DNA of 64,000 bases, from assembly GCF_004803405.1 (NCBI RefSeq), contig NZ_SSXI01000089.1, positions 1-64,000 on the forward strand, written 5' to 3'. This DNA comes from Nocardioides sp. (lineage in GTDB: Bacteria > Actinomycetota > Actinomycetes > Propionibacteriales > Nocardioidaceae). Within the stretch, counting starts at the first letter, position 1; every line of letters starts with the position of its first letter. Below are positions 36,012 through 45,073 of the stretch, piece by piece. The notes under the pieces are model-generated. The model saw nothing but the letters and a program-made list of their open reading frames with translations, made no database searches and was not told the origin of the DNA. A program made the translations under genes and the position numbers.

Positions 36012-36026
36012 GGGACCTTCGGCCCT
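36012..36026. promoter_or_regulatory. DosR-type box
   Basis: GGGACCTTCGGCCCT, 36 bases before the start at 36063. Confidence 0.8.
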
Positions 36027-36062
36027 GCTCCCCCGCACTTCCGCCCGACAGGCTGGGAAAGA

Positions 36063-36323
36063 ATGAAGGAGGCAGCTGTGGAAGCTGAACGAACCCGCCG
36101 CCAGGTCCGCCGTGAACTCACGGACCGCCTGATGGTCGAGTACGCCGGCGCAGTCCCCGCAGGCCAAGTACTGGCCGCGGTGGTTCGCATCGACCGGCTG
36201 CTGTCGTCATACCACCCCAGCGCGGCGGACCGGATGGCGCTGTGCGAGGAGCTCGTGCGCCACCGCCTCGTCGAGCGCATCGCCCGCACGCACCAGCCGC
36301 GGCTCGCGCGCGCCGCCTCCTGA
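36063..36323 (+). CDS. Small helical protein of the regulon
   Basis: The 86-residue basic protein (ERTRRQVRRELTDRLMVEYA; AAVVRIDRLLSSYHPSAADR; LCEELVRHRLVERIARTH) is predicted as three helices. Similar three-helix-bundle domains occur in small actinobacterial dormancy proteins. No catalytic residues. Its own DosR-type box and short leader make it a likely direct target. The broken dehydrogenase gene follows 38 bases later. Confidence 0.7.
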   Translation: MKEAAVEAERTRRQVRRELTDRLMVEYAGAVPAGQVLAAVVRIDRLLSSYHPSAADRMALCEELVRHRLVERIARTHQPRLARAAS

Positions 36324-36361
36324 CACAGCCACTGTCCACCTCCAATCTTCGGAGGAGACCG

Positions 36362-36685
36362 ATGAAAGCCGCAGTCGTCCACCAGTTCACCGCTCTCCTC
36401 TCCGTGGAGAATCGCCCCCGTCCCCACTCCGGGACCCGGCGCGGTCCTCGTCCGGATCGAGACCAGCAGGTTGTGCCACACCGACATCCACGCCACCCGA
36501 CGACCCGCCGATCAAGCCCCGTCATGCCACCGGTGTTCGAGCCGGCCGCGTCGCTGCGAGGCGGCACCGCCTCCTCTGCGTGGGCTTGCCCTTGGAAGGC
36601 GTAAAGCCCGATGGACCTGCCGATCTTCCGCACGGTCGTGAAGGGGACCTCCGTGGTGACTGTGCGAATCGTCTTCGAGCTCTGA
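36362..36685 (+). pseudogene. Alcohol dehydrogenase (AdhP type), internally deleted
   Basis: Starts MKAAVVHQFTALLSVENRP behind GGAGGAGACCG, as in class-AdhP enzymes. It then shifts frame through VLVRIETSRLCHTDIHATR, loses the centre, and resumes RLLCVGLPLEGVKPDGPADL, IFRTVVKGTSVV and RIVFEL with TGA at 36683. Only about 108 codons of the normal ~340 remain, in more than one frame. It follows the regulon gene at 36063 and was presumably co-transcribed. Confidence 0.75.
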
Positions 36686-36695
36686 TTCGGTGCGA

Positions 36696-37754
36696 TCACC
36701 GCGGGTCCGGCTCGTGCGGGCGAAACCCCGTGATCACGACGGAGCCGGACACACGGTCCGCGGCGAGGTCCGCGAGCGCGCTGTCGACCTGGCCGAAGCC
36801 GTACTCGGTGACGTGGACGTCCAACGGCACCCGGGTGGCGATGCGCAGCAGTGCCTCACCGTCGGCCCGGGTGTTCGCGGTGACCGACTGGATCGTGCGC
36901 TCCTGGAACAGGTGGCGCGGGTAGTCCAGCTCCGGTACCGCGCTCATGTAGATCCCGGCAAGCGCGAGCGTGCCGCCCCGGTCCAGCGCCTCGAGCGCGA
37001 CGGGCACCAGCTCGCCGGCGGGCGCGAAGATGATGGCGGAGTCGAGAGGGGACGGCGGCTGGTCGGTGACCCCGCCGACCCAGGTCGCGCCGAGGCTCCT
37101 GGCCAGCGACTGGCCGCTCTCGCCCCTGGTCATCACGAACACCTCGACCCCGGCCGCCATCGCGACCTGCGCGGTTATGTGCGCGCTCGAGCCGAACCCG
37201 TAGATGCCCAGGCGCCCCGCCGGAGGGACGGCCGCGCGGACGAGAGCGCGGTAGCCGATGATGCCTGCGCACAGCAACGGCGCCACCTCGAGGTCCGACA
37301 TCGAGGCCGGCGACCGGTAGGCGAACGCCTCCGGAACGACGGTGTACTCGGCGAACCCGCCGTCGGCGTCCCACCCCGTGTAGGTCGAACCGGGACAGAG
37401 GTTCTCGGCGCCGTTGCGGCACCAGCGGCACGACCCACAGGTACGTCGCAACCAGGCGACCCCCACCCGGTCCCCGACTCGGAACCGTCGGGCCGCACCC
37501 CCGGTCGCGACGACCCGTCCGACGACCTGGTGGCCAGGCACCGTGTCCGGGCGACGGGGCGCAAGGTCACCCTCGGCCAGGTGGAGGTCGGTCCGGCACA
37601 GCCCGCAGGCCGTGACCTCGACGAGCACCTCGTCTGGAAATGGCACCGGGACCGGGCGCTCCCCCAGTCGCAACGGACGAGACCCCAGCGCGCCAGGCGC
37701 GCGCACGGACCACGCCCGCATCAGCCGATCGGACGACGGAACTGCTGATTGCAT
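36696..37754 (-). CDS. Zinc-binding alcohol dehydrogenase
   Basis: A complete 352-residue medium-chain dehydrogenase. Catalytic zinc residues are in CGLCRTDLHLAEGD and GHQVVGRVVATGG. The structural zinc loop is CGSCRWCRNGAENLC, and the nucleotide motif is GFGSSAHI. TYTGWDADGGFAEYTVVPEA marks the AdhA-like subgroup that lacks the long loop. It faces the dehydrogenase remnant at 36362 tail to tail, so loss of that copy may be compensated. No box was found directly upstream. Confidence 0.88.
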   Translation of the reverse strand: MQSAVPSSDRLMRAWSVRAPGALGSRPLRLGERPVPVPFPDEVLVEVTACGLCRTDLHLAEGDLAPRRPDTVPGHQVVGRVVATGGAARRFRVGDRVGVAWLRRTCGSCRWCRNGAENLCPGSTYTGWDADGGFAEYTVVPEAFAYRSPASMSDLEVAPLLCAGIIGYRALVRAAVPPAGRLGIYGFGSSAHITAQVAMAAGVEVFVMTRGESGQSLARSLGATWVGGVTDQPPSPLDSAIIFAPAGELVPVALEALDRGGTLALAGIYMSAVPELDYPRHLFQERTIQSVTANTRADGEALLRIATRVPLDVHVTEYGFGQVDSALADLAADRVSGSVVITGFRPHEPDPR

Positions 37755-37783
37755 GTGGTCACCTCTGCCGGTTGCGGAGCCCT

Positions 37784-39184
37784 TCAGTCGAGCCGGACTC
37801 GTTCACCGAGCCGCGGAGCGACGGCGCAGATGCCCAGCTCGTCCTCGATTCGACGTGCGAGCGACTCCGAGGCGTCCGGCTCGCCGTGGACGACGTACAC
37901 CATCCGTGGCAGTGCCTGCGCCGAGGCCACCCAAGCCACGAGCTCGTCGGCATCCGCGTGGACGGAGAAGTCAGGGATGTCCACCACCTCGGCCCGCACC
38001 GGCGTGTAGCGCCCGTGCAGCTTGACGTGGCGTGCGCCGTCAAGGAGCTGGCGACCGCGTGTGCCCGGGGCCTGGTAGCCGGTCAGCACGACGCAGTTGC
38101 GTTCGTCTGGCAGCTGGTGGGCGAGGTGGTGGACGACGCGACCGCCCGTGGCCATGCCCGACGCCGACACGATGATGCAGGGAGAGTCAGGTGCGTTCAG
38201 GCGCCGCGAAGCTGTGGCATCGCGCACCGCGTGCAGGTCGAGCCGCTCGAGGTCGTCGAGCGCTCCGCACCGGTCCCCCCTGAGCTGAGGCGAGCCCTGG
38301 TGCAACGCGCGGAGGTAGACACCGAGGGCATCGAGCGCCATAGGGCTGTCGACGTAGATCGGCACCCTCGGGATGGCACCAGTCTCCTCCAGCCGCTGCA
38401 GCTCCAGCAGCACCAGCTCGGTGCGGTCGACCGCGAAAGCCGGGACCAGTACGACGCCACCGCGGGCAACCGTCCGGCGGATCGCGTCGCGGAGCAGGTC
38501 GGGGTTGGGCGGCGGATGGAGGCGGTCGCCGTACGTCGACTCCACCACGAGAGCCGCGGCTGCGACCGGAGGACCCGGAGGCCGCAGCAGGGGGTGGCCG
38601 GTCCGCCCGAGGTCCCCGCTGAACGCGACGCGACGGTCGCCCACGTCGATGGTCGCCGTCGCGGAGCCGAGGATGTGTCCGGCCGGGTCGAGCGTGACCG
38701 CGAGTGCGGCACTGATCTGGTGCGAGGCACCGTAGGCGACGTCCCTGAGGTGCGGCAGGGCGCGCTCGACGTCCCCGGCGGAGTACAACGGCAGCGCCGG
38801 ACGGTGCCGAGACCAGCCCGCCTGGTTCGCATAGCGTGCCTCCTCCTCCTGCAGGTGTGCGCTGTCCCTGAGCACGATGCCGGCGAGGTCCGCGGTCTCC
38901 TGGGTGCACAGGACGTCACCGGTGAACCCGTCGCGCACCAGGCAGGGCAGGTATCCGCAGTGGTCGAGGTGGGCGTGCGTCAGCACGATCCCTTCCAGTG
39001 CGCCGGGATCGAACGGTGGCGGCTCCCAGTTGCGTCGCCGCAGGCTGGACGGGCCCTGGTAAAGGCCGGCGTCGACGAGGAGGGCCTCCTCCCCACGCTC
39101 GACGAGGAACCTGCTGCCGGTCACCGTCCCCGAAGCGCCGAGGAATGTCAGGACAGGGCTTGCGGAGCCGGTGAAAGCAGTCAT
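37784..39184 (-). CDS. MBL-fold/beta-CASP metallohydrolase with RNA-specificity domain
   Basis: The 466-residue protein has the metallo-beta-lactamase motif LTHAHLDHCGYLPCLVRDGF, LDPAGHILGSATATI and FSGDLGRTGHPLL. A beta-CASP insert (VVESTYGDRLHPPPNPD; VPAFAVDRTELVLLELQRLE; GMATGGRVVHHLAHQLPDER) follows, then an RMMBL end (VHADADELVAWVAS; YVVHGEPDASESLARRI). Such enzymes resemble CPSF73/RNase-J-like nucleases and act on RNA. The start overlaps the stop of the DUF2157 gene (ATGA), so it belongs to the operon from the box at 40343. RNA turnover during dormancy is a plausible role. Confidence 0.87.
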   Translation of the reverse strand: MTAFTGSASPVLTFLGASGTVTGSRFLVERGEEALLVDAGLYQGPSSLRRRNWEPPPFDPGALEGIVLTHAHLDHCGYLPCLVRDGFTGDVLCTQETADLAGIVLRDSAHLQEEEARYANQAGWSRHRPALPLYSAGDVERALPHLRDVAYGASHQISAALAVTLDPAGHILGSATATIDVGDRRVAFSGDLGRTGHPLLRPPGPPVAAAALVVESTYGDRLHPPPNPDLLRDAIRRTVARGGVVLVPAFAVDRTELVLLELQRLEETGAIPRVPIYVDSPMALDALGVYLRALHQGSPQLRGDRCGALDDLERLDLHAVRDATASRRLNAPDSPCIIVSASGMATGGRVVHHLAHQLPDERNCVVLTGYQAPGTRGRQLLDGARHVKLHGRYTPVRAEVVDIPDFSVHADADELVAWVASAQALPRMVYVVHGEPDASESLARRIEDELGICAVAPRLGERVRLD

Positions 39185-40269
39185 GACGCGACCACCCCGA
39201 CCACCATCAGGATCACGACAACGACTGCTGCGGACAGCGCGATGGCCACGAGGGGCGATTCCACGGCATGCGGGACGCGACTGCGGTGCTCGCGGTCCTC
39301 GTGACCCCTCGCTATCGACAACGCGCCCACGATGAGCAGGACGCCGGCGCCAAGGAGCGCCAAAGGAGCGGCAACCGAGCCATCGAACCAGCGCGCTACG
39401 GCGGTCGGAAGTGCCAGCAACAGGCCCAGCGCTCCGATGGCTACGAGCAGCAGGTCGCGCAGCAGCAGACCCACGGCGATCGCGCCGGTCGCTGTGAGCA
39501 GCGCTAGGCCTGACCCAGCATCGGTCGACATGCTCAGCCATCCACCCAGGACTGCGGCCGTCAGCCCCAGCGCCATGCCGGCGCGCGCCGGCCGGATCAC
39601 CTGGCCCCACGAGAGAACGAGCCACACGATGCCAACCGCCCACACACCGAGGCCGGGGAGCCGACCGGTGTCGTCGACCTGGACGACCGTTGTCGCGGCG
39701 GCTGCCGCCACCGTGAGGATGGCGACCAGGTGCTGGGCCAACGTCGGGCTCCGCAGCCACAGGACAATCGCCGGCACCGCGGCCCCGAGGGTGGTGACGA
39801 GAGCTGCGTGGTTCTCGCTCATCGCCCAGCCGTCGGCGGCCACGACACCGAGGAAACCCGCCCACGCCAGGACGGCGCCCGCCCACAACACGCCCCGCAG
39901 GCGGCGTCCGGCTTGGCCTGCGCGCTTCGGCACCGCGGCGCCGGCTGTCAGCAGGGCCGCCGCTGCGGTACCGACCAAAAGAAGTCGCGAGACGAGGGTG
40001 AGGTCCGCCCAGAGCTGGCCGGCGAGCAATGCCGCGGCGACGAGCACCACTACTCCGCCGAGGTAGCCAAGTGCCTCCGGGAGCAGCGACGGTCTCGCGG
40101 GGTCGCCTGCCGGGTGGCCCGAGCGGCTCTCGTGTGCTTCGATCCGTCGAGCCTGCGCCTCGGTGATGATGCCTTCAGATACCCAGGCATTCAGCCGGTC
40201 CACCAGCTCGGGACCGCGACCCATGTGGCGGGCGCGGACTACGCCAGCCTTTGTCACGATCGTTGTCAT
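39181..40269 (-). CDS. DUF2157-type membrane protein
   Basis: The 362-residue product starts with a cytosolic segment (LVDRLNAWVSEGIITEAQAR followed by RIEAHESR), the hallmark of DUF2157 proteins. About ten hydrophobic helices follow (for example GYLGGVVVLVAAALLAGQLW, LLLVGTAAAALLTAGAAV, AIAVGLLLRDLLLVAIGALG). Family function is unknown. A DosR-type box is 73 bases upstream; the MBL-fold hydrolase gene follows with ATGA overlap. Confidence 0.78.
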   Translation of the reverse strand: MTTIVTKAGVVRARHMGRGPELVDRLNAWVSEGIITEAQARRIEAHESRSGHPAGDPARPSLLPEALGYLGGVVVLVAAALLAGQLWADLTLVSRLLLVGTAAAALLTAGAAVPKRAGQAGRRLRGVLWAGAVLAWAGFLGVVAADGWAMSENHAALVTTLGAAVPAIVLWLRSPTLAQHLVAILTVAAAAATTVVQVDDTGRLPGLGVWAVGIVWLVLSWGQVIRPARAGMALGLTAAVLGGWLSMSTDAGSGLALLTATGAIAVGLLLRDLLLVAIGALGLLLALPTAVARWFDGSVAAPLALLGAGVLLIVGALSIARGHEDREHRSRVPHAVESPLVAIALSAAVVVVILMVVGVVAS

Positions 40270-40342
40270 GAGCTGCCCTCCGCCGAATAGGTGATCGCGG
40301 GTTCGATCCTTCGACGGTAGTTCCGTCAGAGACCCGGAGTCA

Positions 40343-40357
40343 GGGTCCTAGGTCCCG
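40343..40357. promoter_or_regulatory. DosR-type box before the DUF2157 gene
   Basis: GGGTCCTAGGTCCCG, 73 bases from the start at 40269. It overlaps the last codons of the USP gene that ends at 40348. Confidence 0.7.
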
Positions 40358-41112
40358 ACCTGTGAGGGCCGCGAGCCCATTCGCGCGAGGTGATGCGACC
40401 GCCGGCAGGTCGCGACGGGGCAGTGCGCGCGTCGCAACAGCTCGCGTGCCACTGGAGCGAGGCCGCCTGCGGGAGCCCGTGCGATGACGAGGAGGTCCGC
40501 GAAGCGGCTCAGCTCGACGAGGTCGTCGAGACGGTGCCGCGACCGGATGTGGACCTCCTCGACGACGCCGTCGGGCAGGAGCGATCGCAGCTCCGCGTCA
40601 TCGGCTGCATCCACGTCCGCGCCCGCACCGCGCACGATCGTGATGCGCGGCACCGTCCGGTGCCACGGTGCCCAGAACTCCGGGACGACGACAACAGGCA
40701 CCGAAGCGCGCGCGGCGAGGTGCGTGCTCAGCGAGCCTGCGAGCAATCGGCGTGGCCGCGAGAGCGAGCGCCGCATGACGACGACGACGCAGGCGCCGTC
40801 TGCGAGGCGGACCAGCCCGTCGCGAACCGCTCCGGTCCACTGGACGCGCTCCGTCTCCAAGGCCTGCCGAGGGGCCGACTCCGGGCGAATCGCGCCGACT
40901 GAGGCGGCGTAGCGTACGGCGGCTTCGAGCTCTGCCAGGTCGGGCGTCAGGATCTGGTCACCGACCGCCGGTCGTCCCTCGCGGTCGACGTGGACCAGGC
41001 GCAGGGGCTTCCCCATGCGGAGCGCGAGATCGGTCGCGAAGACGAGACCGGCGTCCGGACGGTTGCCGGTCGCGACGCACGCCATCACTGGGCGGACCCT
41101 TGTCGTGCTCAT
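40348..41112 (-). CDS. Universal stress protein, degenerate two-domain type
   Basis: The 254-residue protein has USP-like domains (VMACVATGNRPDAGLVFATD; VVVMRRSLSRPRRLLAGSLS; ASVPVVVVPEFW; DLLVIARAPAGGLAPVAREL). The ATP signature is altered (MRRSLSRPRRLLAGS instead of GSRGRG...LGS), so nucleotide binding may differ. The start MSTTRVRP at 41112 follows the DUF4389 stop by eight bases. It is the last gene of the GNAT-ATPase-DUF4389-USP operon. Confidence 0.75.
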   Translation of the reverse strand: MSTTRVRPVMACVATGNRPDAGLVFATDLALRMGKPLRLVHVDREGRPAVGDQILTPDLAELEAAVRYAASVGAIRPESAPRQALETERVQWTGAVRDGLVRLADGACVVVVMRRSLSRPRRLLAGSLSTHLAARASVPVVVVPEFWAPWHRTVPRITIVRGAGADVDAADDAELRSLLPDGVVEEVHIRSRHRLDDLVELSRFADLLVIARAPAGGLAPVARELLRRAHCPVATCRRSHHLARMGSRPSQVGT

Positions 41113-41120
41113 GGCGCGGC

Positions 41121-42551
41121 TCAGCCGCTCTTGGGCCGAAGAGCCGCCCGAAGCCCGACAGCGCCGGCAGCTCCCGCAAGGACGCCGCAAGCCAGCAGCG
41201 CCAGAGCGACCTCACCGACCCACGGCACGCTTGCCCCGACCCGGACGTCGACATCGACCGGCGCCGCACCGTCCGCGCGCATCACCGCCACGGCCCACTC
41301 ACCAGGATTTGGGTCGACCACCAGCGCCTGGCGACCTCTGCCCTGCACCGACTCCACCCAGATGTCGACCGTCCCGGGCGCCACTGGCCGTGCGGTGCCG
41401 CGGTGCTCGACGTACCAGACCTCGCGACCCTCGATGACCTCCCGGACGGCGGAGTAGCGCACGTTGTCCAGGTAGGTCCGGAGGTCTTCGCTCTCGGCGA
41501 CACCGATGAACACCTCGTGACCATCCGCCCGCGCCTCGATCTTCACCTCACCGACCAGACGGTCCGGCAGCTCCGAGTACCGCGCAGGCAGCTGGATCTC
41601 GATGTCCTCCGAAACGACGGCATGGCCCTCACTCCGGGCTCCGACCGCGACCCCCGTGAGGAAGCCGTCAGCATCACGCGCCGTGGAGTCGACGAGGCGG
41701 AGCGCGAGACCCCCGAGCAGAAGGAGCGCCGCAACGAGGATGGCCAGCGACGCGACCACGACTGTGAAGACCCGTCCGGCGCCCCAGTGCGGCGACGGAG
41801 GCGGCTGGTGCGAGTACTCGGGCGAGGTCGTCGGTACGGACTGCACCCCGGCGTCCGCGCCGGCGGTCACCCCCATTCGGGAGCGGTCCAGGGCGAGGCC
41901 GCCGGGCTCGTCGCTCCCCTGATCGAGGCGGAACGGAGGATAGGTGTCGGTCATCAGGCTTGCGTACGTCACGACCCGGATGACCCATCGATTCAGGCCC
42001 AGGACCAGGTCGAACACCGGGCGTGGGTAGCTGCCGGTCACCAGGAGCACCACTCCGGCCACGATGACGAGGATCTCGATCAGTCCCAGGCCGCGGACGA
42101 ACGGGACTCCCTCCGACGCGGCGTACCACCCGCCCCCGAGCAGCAGCCCGACCACCAGGTAGTGCGGGGTCGCGAGGAGCCACCACTTCACGAGCGCGAG
42201 ACCGCGCGAGAGGCGCTCCGGGTAGGTGACCTCGAGGTCGGCGGGGTAGTCGGGCCGGGACTCCAGCGTGAACGGCGGGTACTGGTCGGTGCCGAGCCCG
42301 CCGTACGCGTAGTACGCGACCCGCCAGGTCCAACGCAGGACGCCGACGTTGAACTCGAAGATCGCGCGGGGATAGCGACCGCTCACGAGGATGGCGCCGA
42401 GGGCGACCGCCGTGAGCACCACGTAGGCCGCCCAGAGGAACACGAGGATGACGTAGTGGGGCAGCACCGCCGCCCACTTGACCGTCCACAGCCACCGGCT
42501 GAGATCGGGTTGGAGCGTGGCCCGGACGGCCACCGGGTAACTGGAGCTCAT
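41121..42551 (-). CDS. DUF4389 membrane protein, duplicated domain
   Basis: The 476-residue protein has two copies of the DUF4389 unit: one from RWLWTVKWAAVLPHYVILVF to GGLGTDQYPPFTL, the second from ALVKWWLLATPHYLVVGLLL to SLMTDTYPPFRLDQG. Each carries two helices and the (S/G)YPR(A/P)(I/V)F(D/E) motif. After a linker there is a further helix and an extracytoplasmic domain (VVSEDIEIQLPARYSELPDR; VWYVEHRGTARPVAPGTVDI) ending in a last helix. Function unknown. The start overlaps the stop of the cation ATPase (ATGA), suggesting a pump partner. Confidence 0.82.
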   Translation of the reverse strand: MSSSYPVAVRATLQPDLSRWLWTVKWAAVLPHYVILVFLWAAYVVLTAVALGAILVSGRYPRAIFEFNVGVLRWTWRVAYYAYGGLGTDQYPPFTLESRPDYPADLEVTYPERLSRGLALVKWWLLATPHYLVVGLLLGGGWYAASEGVPFVRGLGLIEILVIVAGVVLLVTGSYPRPVFDLVLGLNRWVIRVVTYASLMTDTYPPFRLDQGSDEPGGLALDRSRMGVTAGADAGVQSVPTTSPEYSHQPPPSPHWGAGRVFTVVVASLAILVAALLLLGGLALRLVDSTARDADGFLTGVAVGARSEGHAVVSEDIEIQLPARYSELPDRLVGEVKIEARADGHEVFIGVAESEDLRTYLDNVRYSAVREVIEGREVWYVEHRGTARPVAPGTVDIWVESVQGRGRQALVVDPNPGEWAVAVMRADGAAPVDVDVRVGASVPWVGEVALALLACGVLAGAAGAVGLRAALRPKSG

Positions 42552-45073
42552 CAGCGAGCCTCCTTCTTGATGATGACGGGTAGGCCCCGTCGCGCAAGGG
42601 CGACGACGACCCCGGGAAGTGCCGCTGCGAGCACAACGGCGCCCCAGCCCTGGACCGTCAGCATCTGCGTGCCGAGCAGCCCCTGCAGGGGCGACCAGGT
42701 CAGGGCGAGCACCTGCAGCGCGGCTGCGATGACCACGGCGACCTCGAGGCTGCGCTCGCCGCGCTCCTTCCCAGGCCGGGGCGCCCGGAGGGCGAGAGCC
42801 ACGCCGAGCTGCGCGAGGCCGAGCGTTGCGAAGACCGCGGACGGGACGTGCCACTCCTGGCCGTCGGCCAGGATCCCGATGCCCAGGCTGGCGGCGGCGA
42901 TGAGGGATCCCGTGGCCACGATCCTGGAGACGAGGCCGCTCCCCAGCACCGACCGCTCCGGCGAGGGGGACGGACGTCCCATCAGCCTCGAATCAAGAGG
43001 CTCGCCACCGAAGGCCACACCGGGCACTCCGTGGGTGATCATGTTGATCCACAGGATCTGGGCGGGCAGCAAGACGATCGGCATGCCGAGGAACGGAGCC
43101 AGCAGGATGACCAGAACCTCGGCGAGGCCGCCCGAGAGCCCGTACTGCAGGAACGTGCGCACGTTGGCGTAGATGCGACGGCCCTCGCCCACGGCGGTCA
43201 CGACGGTTCGCAGGTTGTCGTCGGCCAGGACCAGGTCGGCGGCCTGCCGCGCCACTTCCGTGCCACGGTCACCCATCGCCACCCCGATGTCAGCCCTCCT
43301 GAGGGCGGGAGCGTCGTTGACGCCATCACCGGTCATCGCGACGACATGGCCACGCGCTTGCCAGGCATCCACGATGTCGACCTTCTGCTCGGGCCGGATC
43401 CGCGCGTACACGTCGATCGACTCGACGTCGGCGAGGTGTTCGCCCCGGCCGACTGCGGCGCCGTCCGTGACCCCGCCGCCCGTCCGGGCGATGCCCAGCT
43501 CGGTGGCCACCGCCAGCGCCGTTGCCGGGTGGTCGCCAGTGATGAGGATCAAGCGGATGCCGGCGTCCTGGCAGGACGCCACGACCGCCGCCGCGTCCGC
43601 TCTCGGGGGATCGACGAGGCCGACCAGGCCCACGAGGTCCAGGGCCTCCCTTGAGCCGGTCTCGGTGTCCGCGACGGCCAGGACCCGGAACCCCGCCTCG
43701 GCGAGTCGGCTGGCCTCGGCCTCCGCCTCCAGCACGGCGAGTCCCGGCTCGACCATCTCGATCAGCACCTCGGGTGCGCCCTTCACGACGGTCAGGCGGT
43801 TGCCGTGGCCGTCCTCGTGGACAGTCGTCATCGACCGTCGCTCGGCGTCGAACGGGATCTCGTCGACACGACACCACTGGCTCGGCAGGGTGAGCAGATC
43901 CTCGTCGTACTTCGCCGCCGCGACCAGCAGGGCGCCCTCCATGGGATCACCGATCACCGACCAGCTGTCACCGTCCTCGGTCAGCCGGGCGTCGTTGCAT
44001 AGCACGAGGTCGCGCAGCAGCTGGCGCGCCCTCCCGCGGGCGTCGCCGCTGCCCTCCAGCGCTCCCCCTCGGTCGTACGCCGCGCCGGTGACCTCGCAGG
44101 CACCCTGACGCGTCCACAGACGGCGGACCGCCATGCGCCCCTCCGTGAGGGTGCCGGTCTTGTCCGAAGCAAGCACCGACACCGATCCCAACGTCTCCAC
44201 CGCTGGTAGCCAACGGACGATCGCTGACCGACGCGCCATGCGATAGGCACCCAGCGCGAGTGCGACGGACACGACCGCGGGAAGGGACTCCGGGATTGCC
44301 GCAACGCCGAGGCTGACGGCCAGGATCAGCGAGTCGGCGAAGGACCCGCCCCGAGCGAGGGTCAGCAGGAAGACGAGCAGGCAGAGACCTGCGGTCAGCA
44401 CGACCAGCTGACGGGAGAGCCTGAGTAGCCTCTGCTGCAAGGGCGTCGCCCGGACACTCGTCGACGCGATGAGCTGGGCGATCCGCCCCAGGCCGCTGGC
44501 CGCGCCGGTCCTCACCACGACCCCGAAGCCGCGGCCCCGGGTGAGCACCGTGCCCGACATCAGCTCGTCGTCAATGGCGCGCGCGACGGGTTCCGACTCA
44601 CCGGTCATCGAGGCCTCGTCGACCTCGACACCGACAGCCTCCACCAGCTCCATGTCGGCCGGCACGATGTCGCCGGCCTCGAGCCGGACGACGTCTCCGA
44701 CGACGAGGTCTCGCGCGGGCGCCTCCCGCACGACGCCGTCCCGCCGGACCAACGCGCGCGGCGCCGCCATCTCGCCGAGCGCGGCGATGGCGTTCTCAGC
44801 GCGAACCTCCTGGATGACGCCGATAGCCGTGTTGACCACCACCACCGCCGCGATGATGATCGCGTCGGCGACGTCGCCGAGAGCGAGCACAACCACGAGG
44901 GCCAGGCACAGGACTCCCGACATCGGATCCGTCAGCTGGGCCGCGACCCGCCAGACCAGCTTTCGCGGCTTCGCCCTGGGAACGTCGTTGGGTCCATCGC
45001 GCTCGAGCCGACGCTGTGCCTCCGCCGAGGTGAGTCCCATCTCGGTCGGCGGCGCCGTGTCCACCGCCGTCAT
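42551..45073 (-). CDS. ctpF: P2-type cation ATPase (CtpF-like)
   Basis: The 840-residue pump has an N-terminal cation-ATPase domain (GLTSAEAQRRLERDGPNDVP), TGES (about 155), membrane motif AAIPESLPAVVSVALALGAY (about 258), [13 protein letters not shown] (about 302), and [20 protein letters not shown] (about 579). The C-terminal cation-ATPase helices include HGVPGVAFGGEPLDSRLMGR. IPESLP replaces the heavy-metal CPC, so the cargo is Ca2+, Mg2+ or a monovalent cation. Rv1997/CtpF of the M. tuberculosis DosR regulon is the closest functional analogue; the symbol is by analogy. Overlaps its neighbours on both sides by ATGA. Confidence 0.88.
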   Translation of the reverse strand: MTAVDTAPPTEMGLTSAEAQRRLERDGPNDVPRAKPRKLVWRVAAQLTDPMSGVLCLALVVVLALGDVADAIIIAAVVVVNTAIGVIQEVRAENAIAALGEMAAPRALVRRDGVVREAPARDLVVGDVVRLEAGDIVPADMELVEAVGVEVDEASMTGESEPVARAIDDELMSGTVLTRGRGFGVVVRTGAASGLGRIAQLIASTSVRATPLQQRLLRLSRQLVVLTAGLCLLVFLLTLARGGSFADSLILAVSLGVAAIPESLPAVVSVALALGAYRMARRSAIVRWLPAVETLGSVSVLASDKTGTLTEGRMAVRRLWTRQGACEVTGAAYDRGGALEGSGDARGRARQLLRDLVLCNDARLTEDGDSWSVIGDPMEGALLVAAAKYDEDLLTLPSQWCRVDEIPFDAERRSMTTVHEDGHGNRLTVVKGAPEVLIEMVEPGLAVLEAEAEASRLAEAGFRVLAVADTETGSREALDLVGLVGLVDPPRADAAAVVASCQDAGIRLILITGDHPATALAVATELGIARTGGGVTDGAAVGRGEHLADVESIDVYARIRPEQKVDIVDAWQARGHVVAMTGDGVNDAPALRRADIGVAMGDRGTEVARQAADLVLADDNLRTVVTAVGEGRRIYANVRTFLQYGLSGGLAEVLVILLAPFLGMPIVLLPAQILWINMITHGVPGVAFGGEPLDSRLMGRPSPSPERSVLGSGLVSRIVATGSLIAAASLGIGILADGQEWHVPSAVFATLGLAQLGVALALRAPRPGKERGERSLEVAVVIAAALQVLALTWSPLQGLLGTQMLTVQGWGAVVLAAALPGVVVALARRGLPVIIKKEAR

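Noticed and set aside
39185-39886. N-terminal extension of the MBL-fold gene up to 700 residues
   Set aside because: The extension lies opposite in frame to the DUF2157 gene, and the conserved protein begins at MTAFTG with an ATGA overlap.
41100-43172. 690-codon rightward frame opposite DUF4389/CtpF
   Set aside because: Antisense shadow, low-complexity composition.
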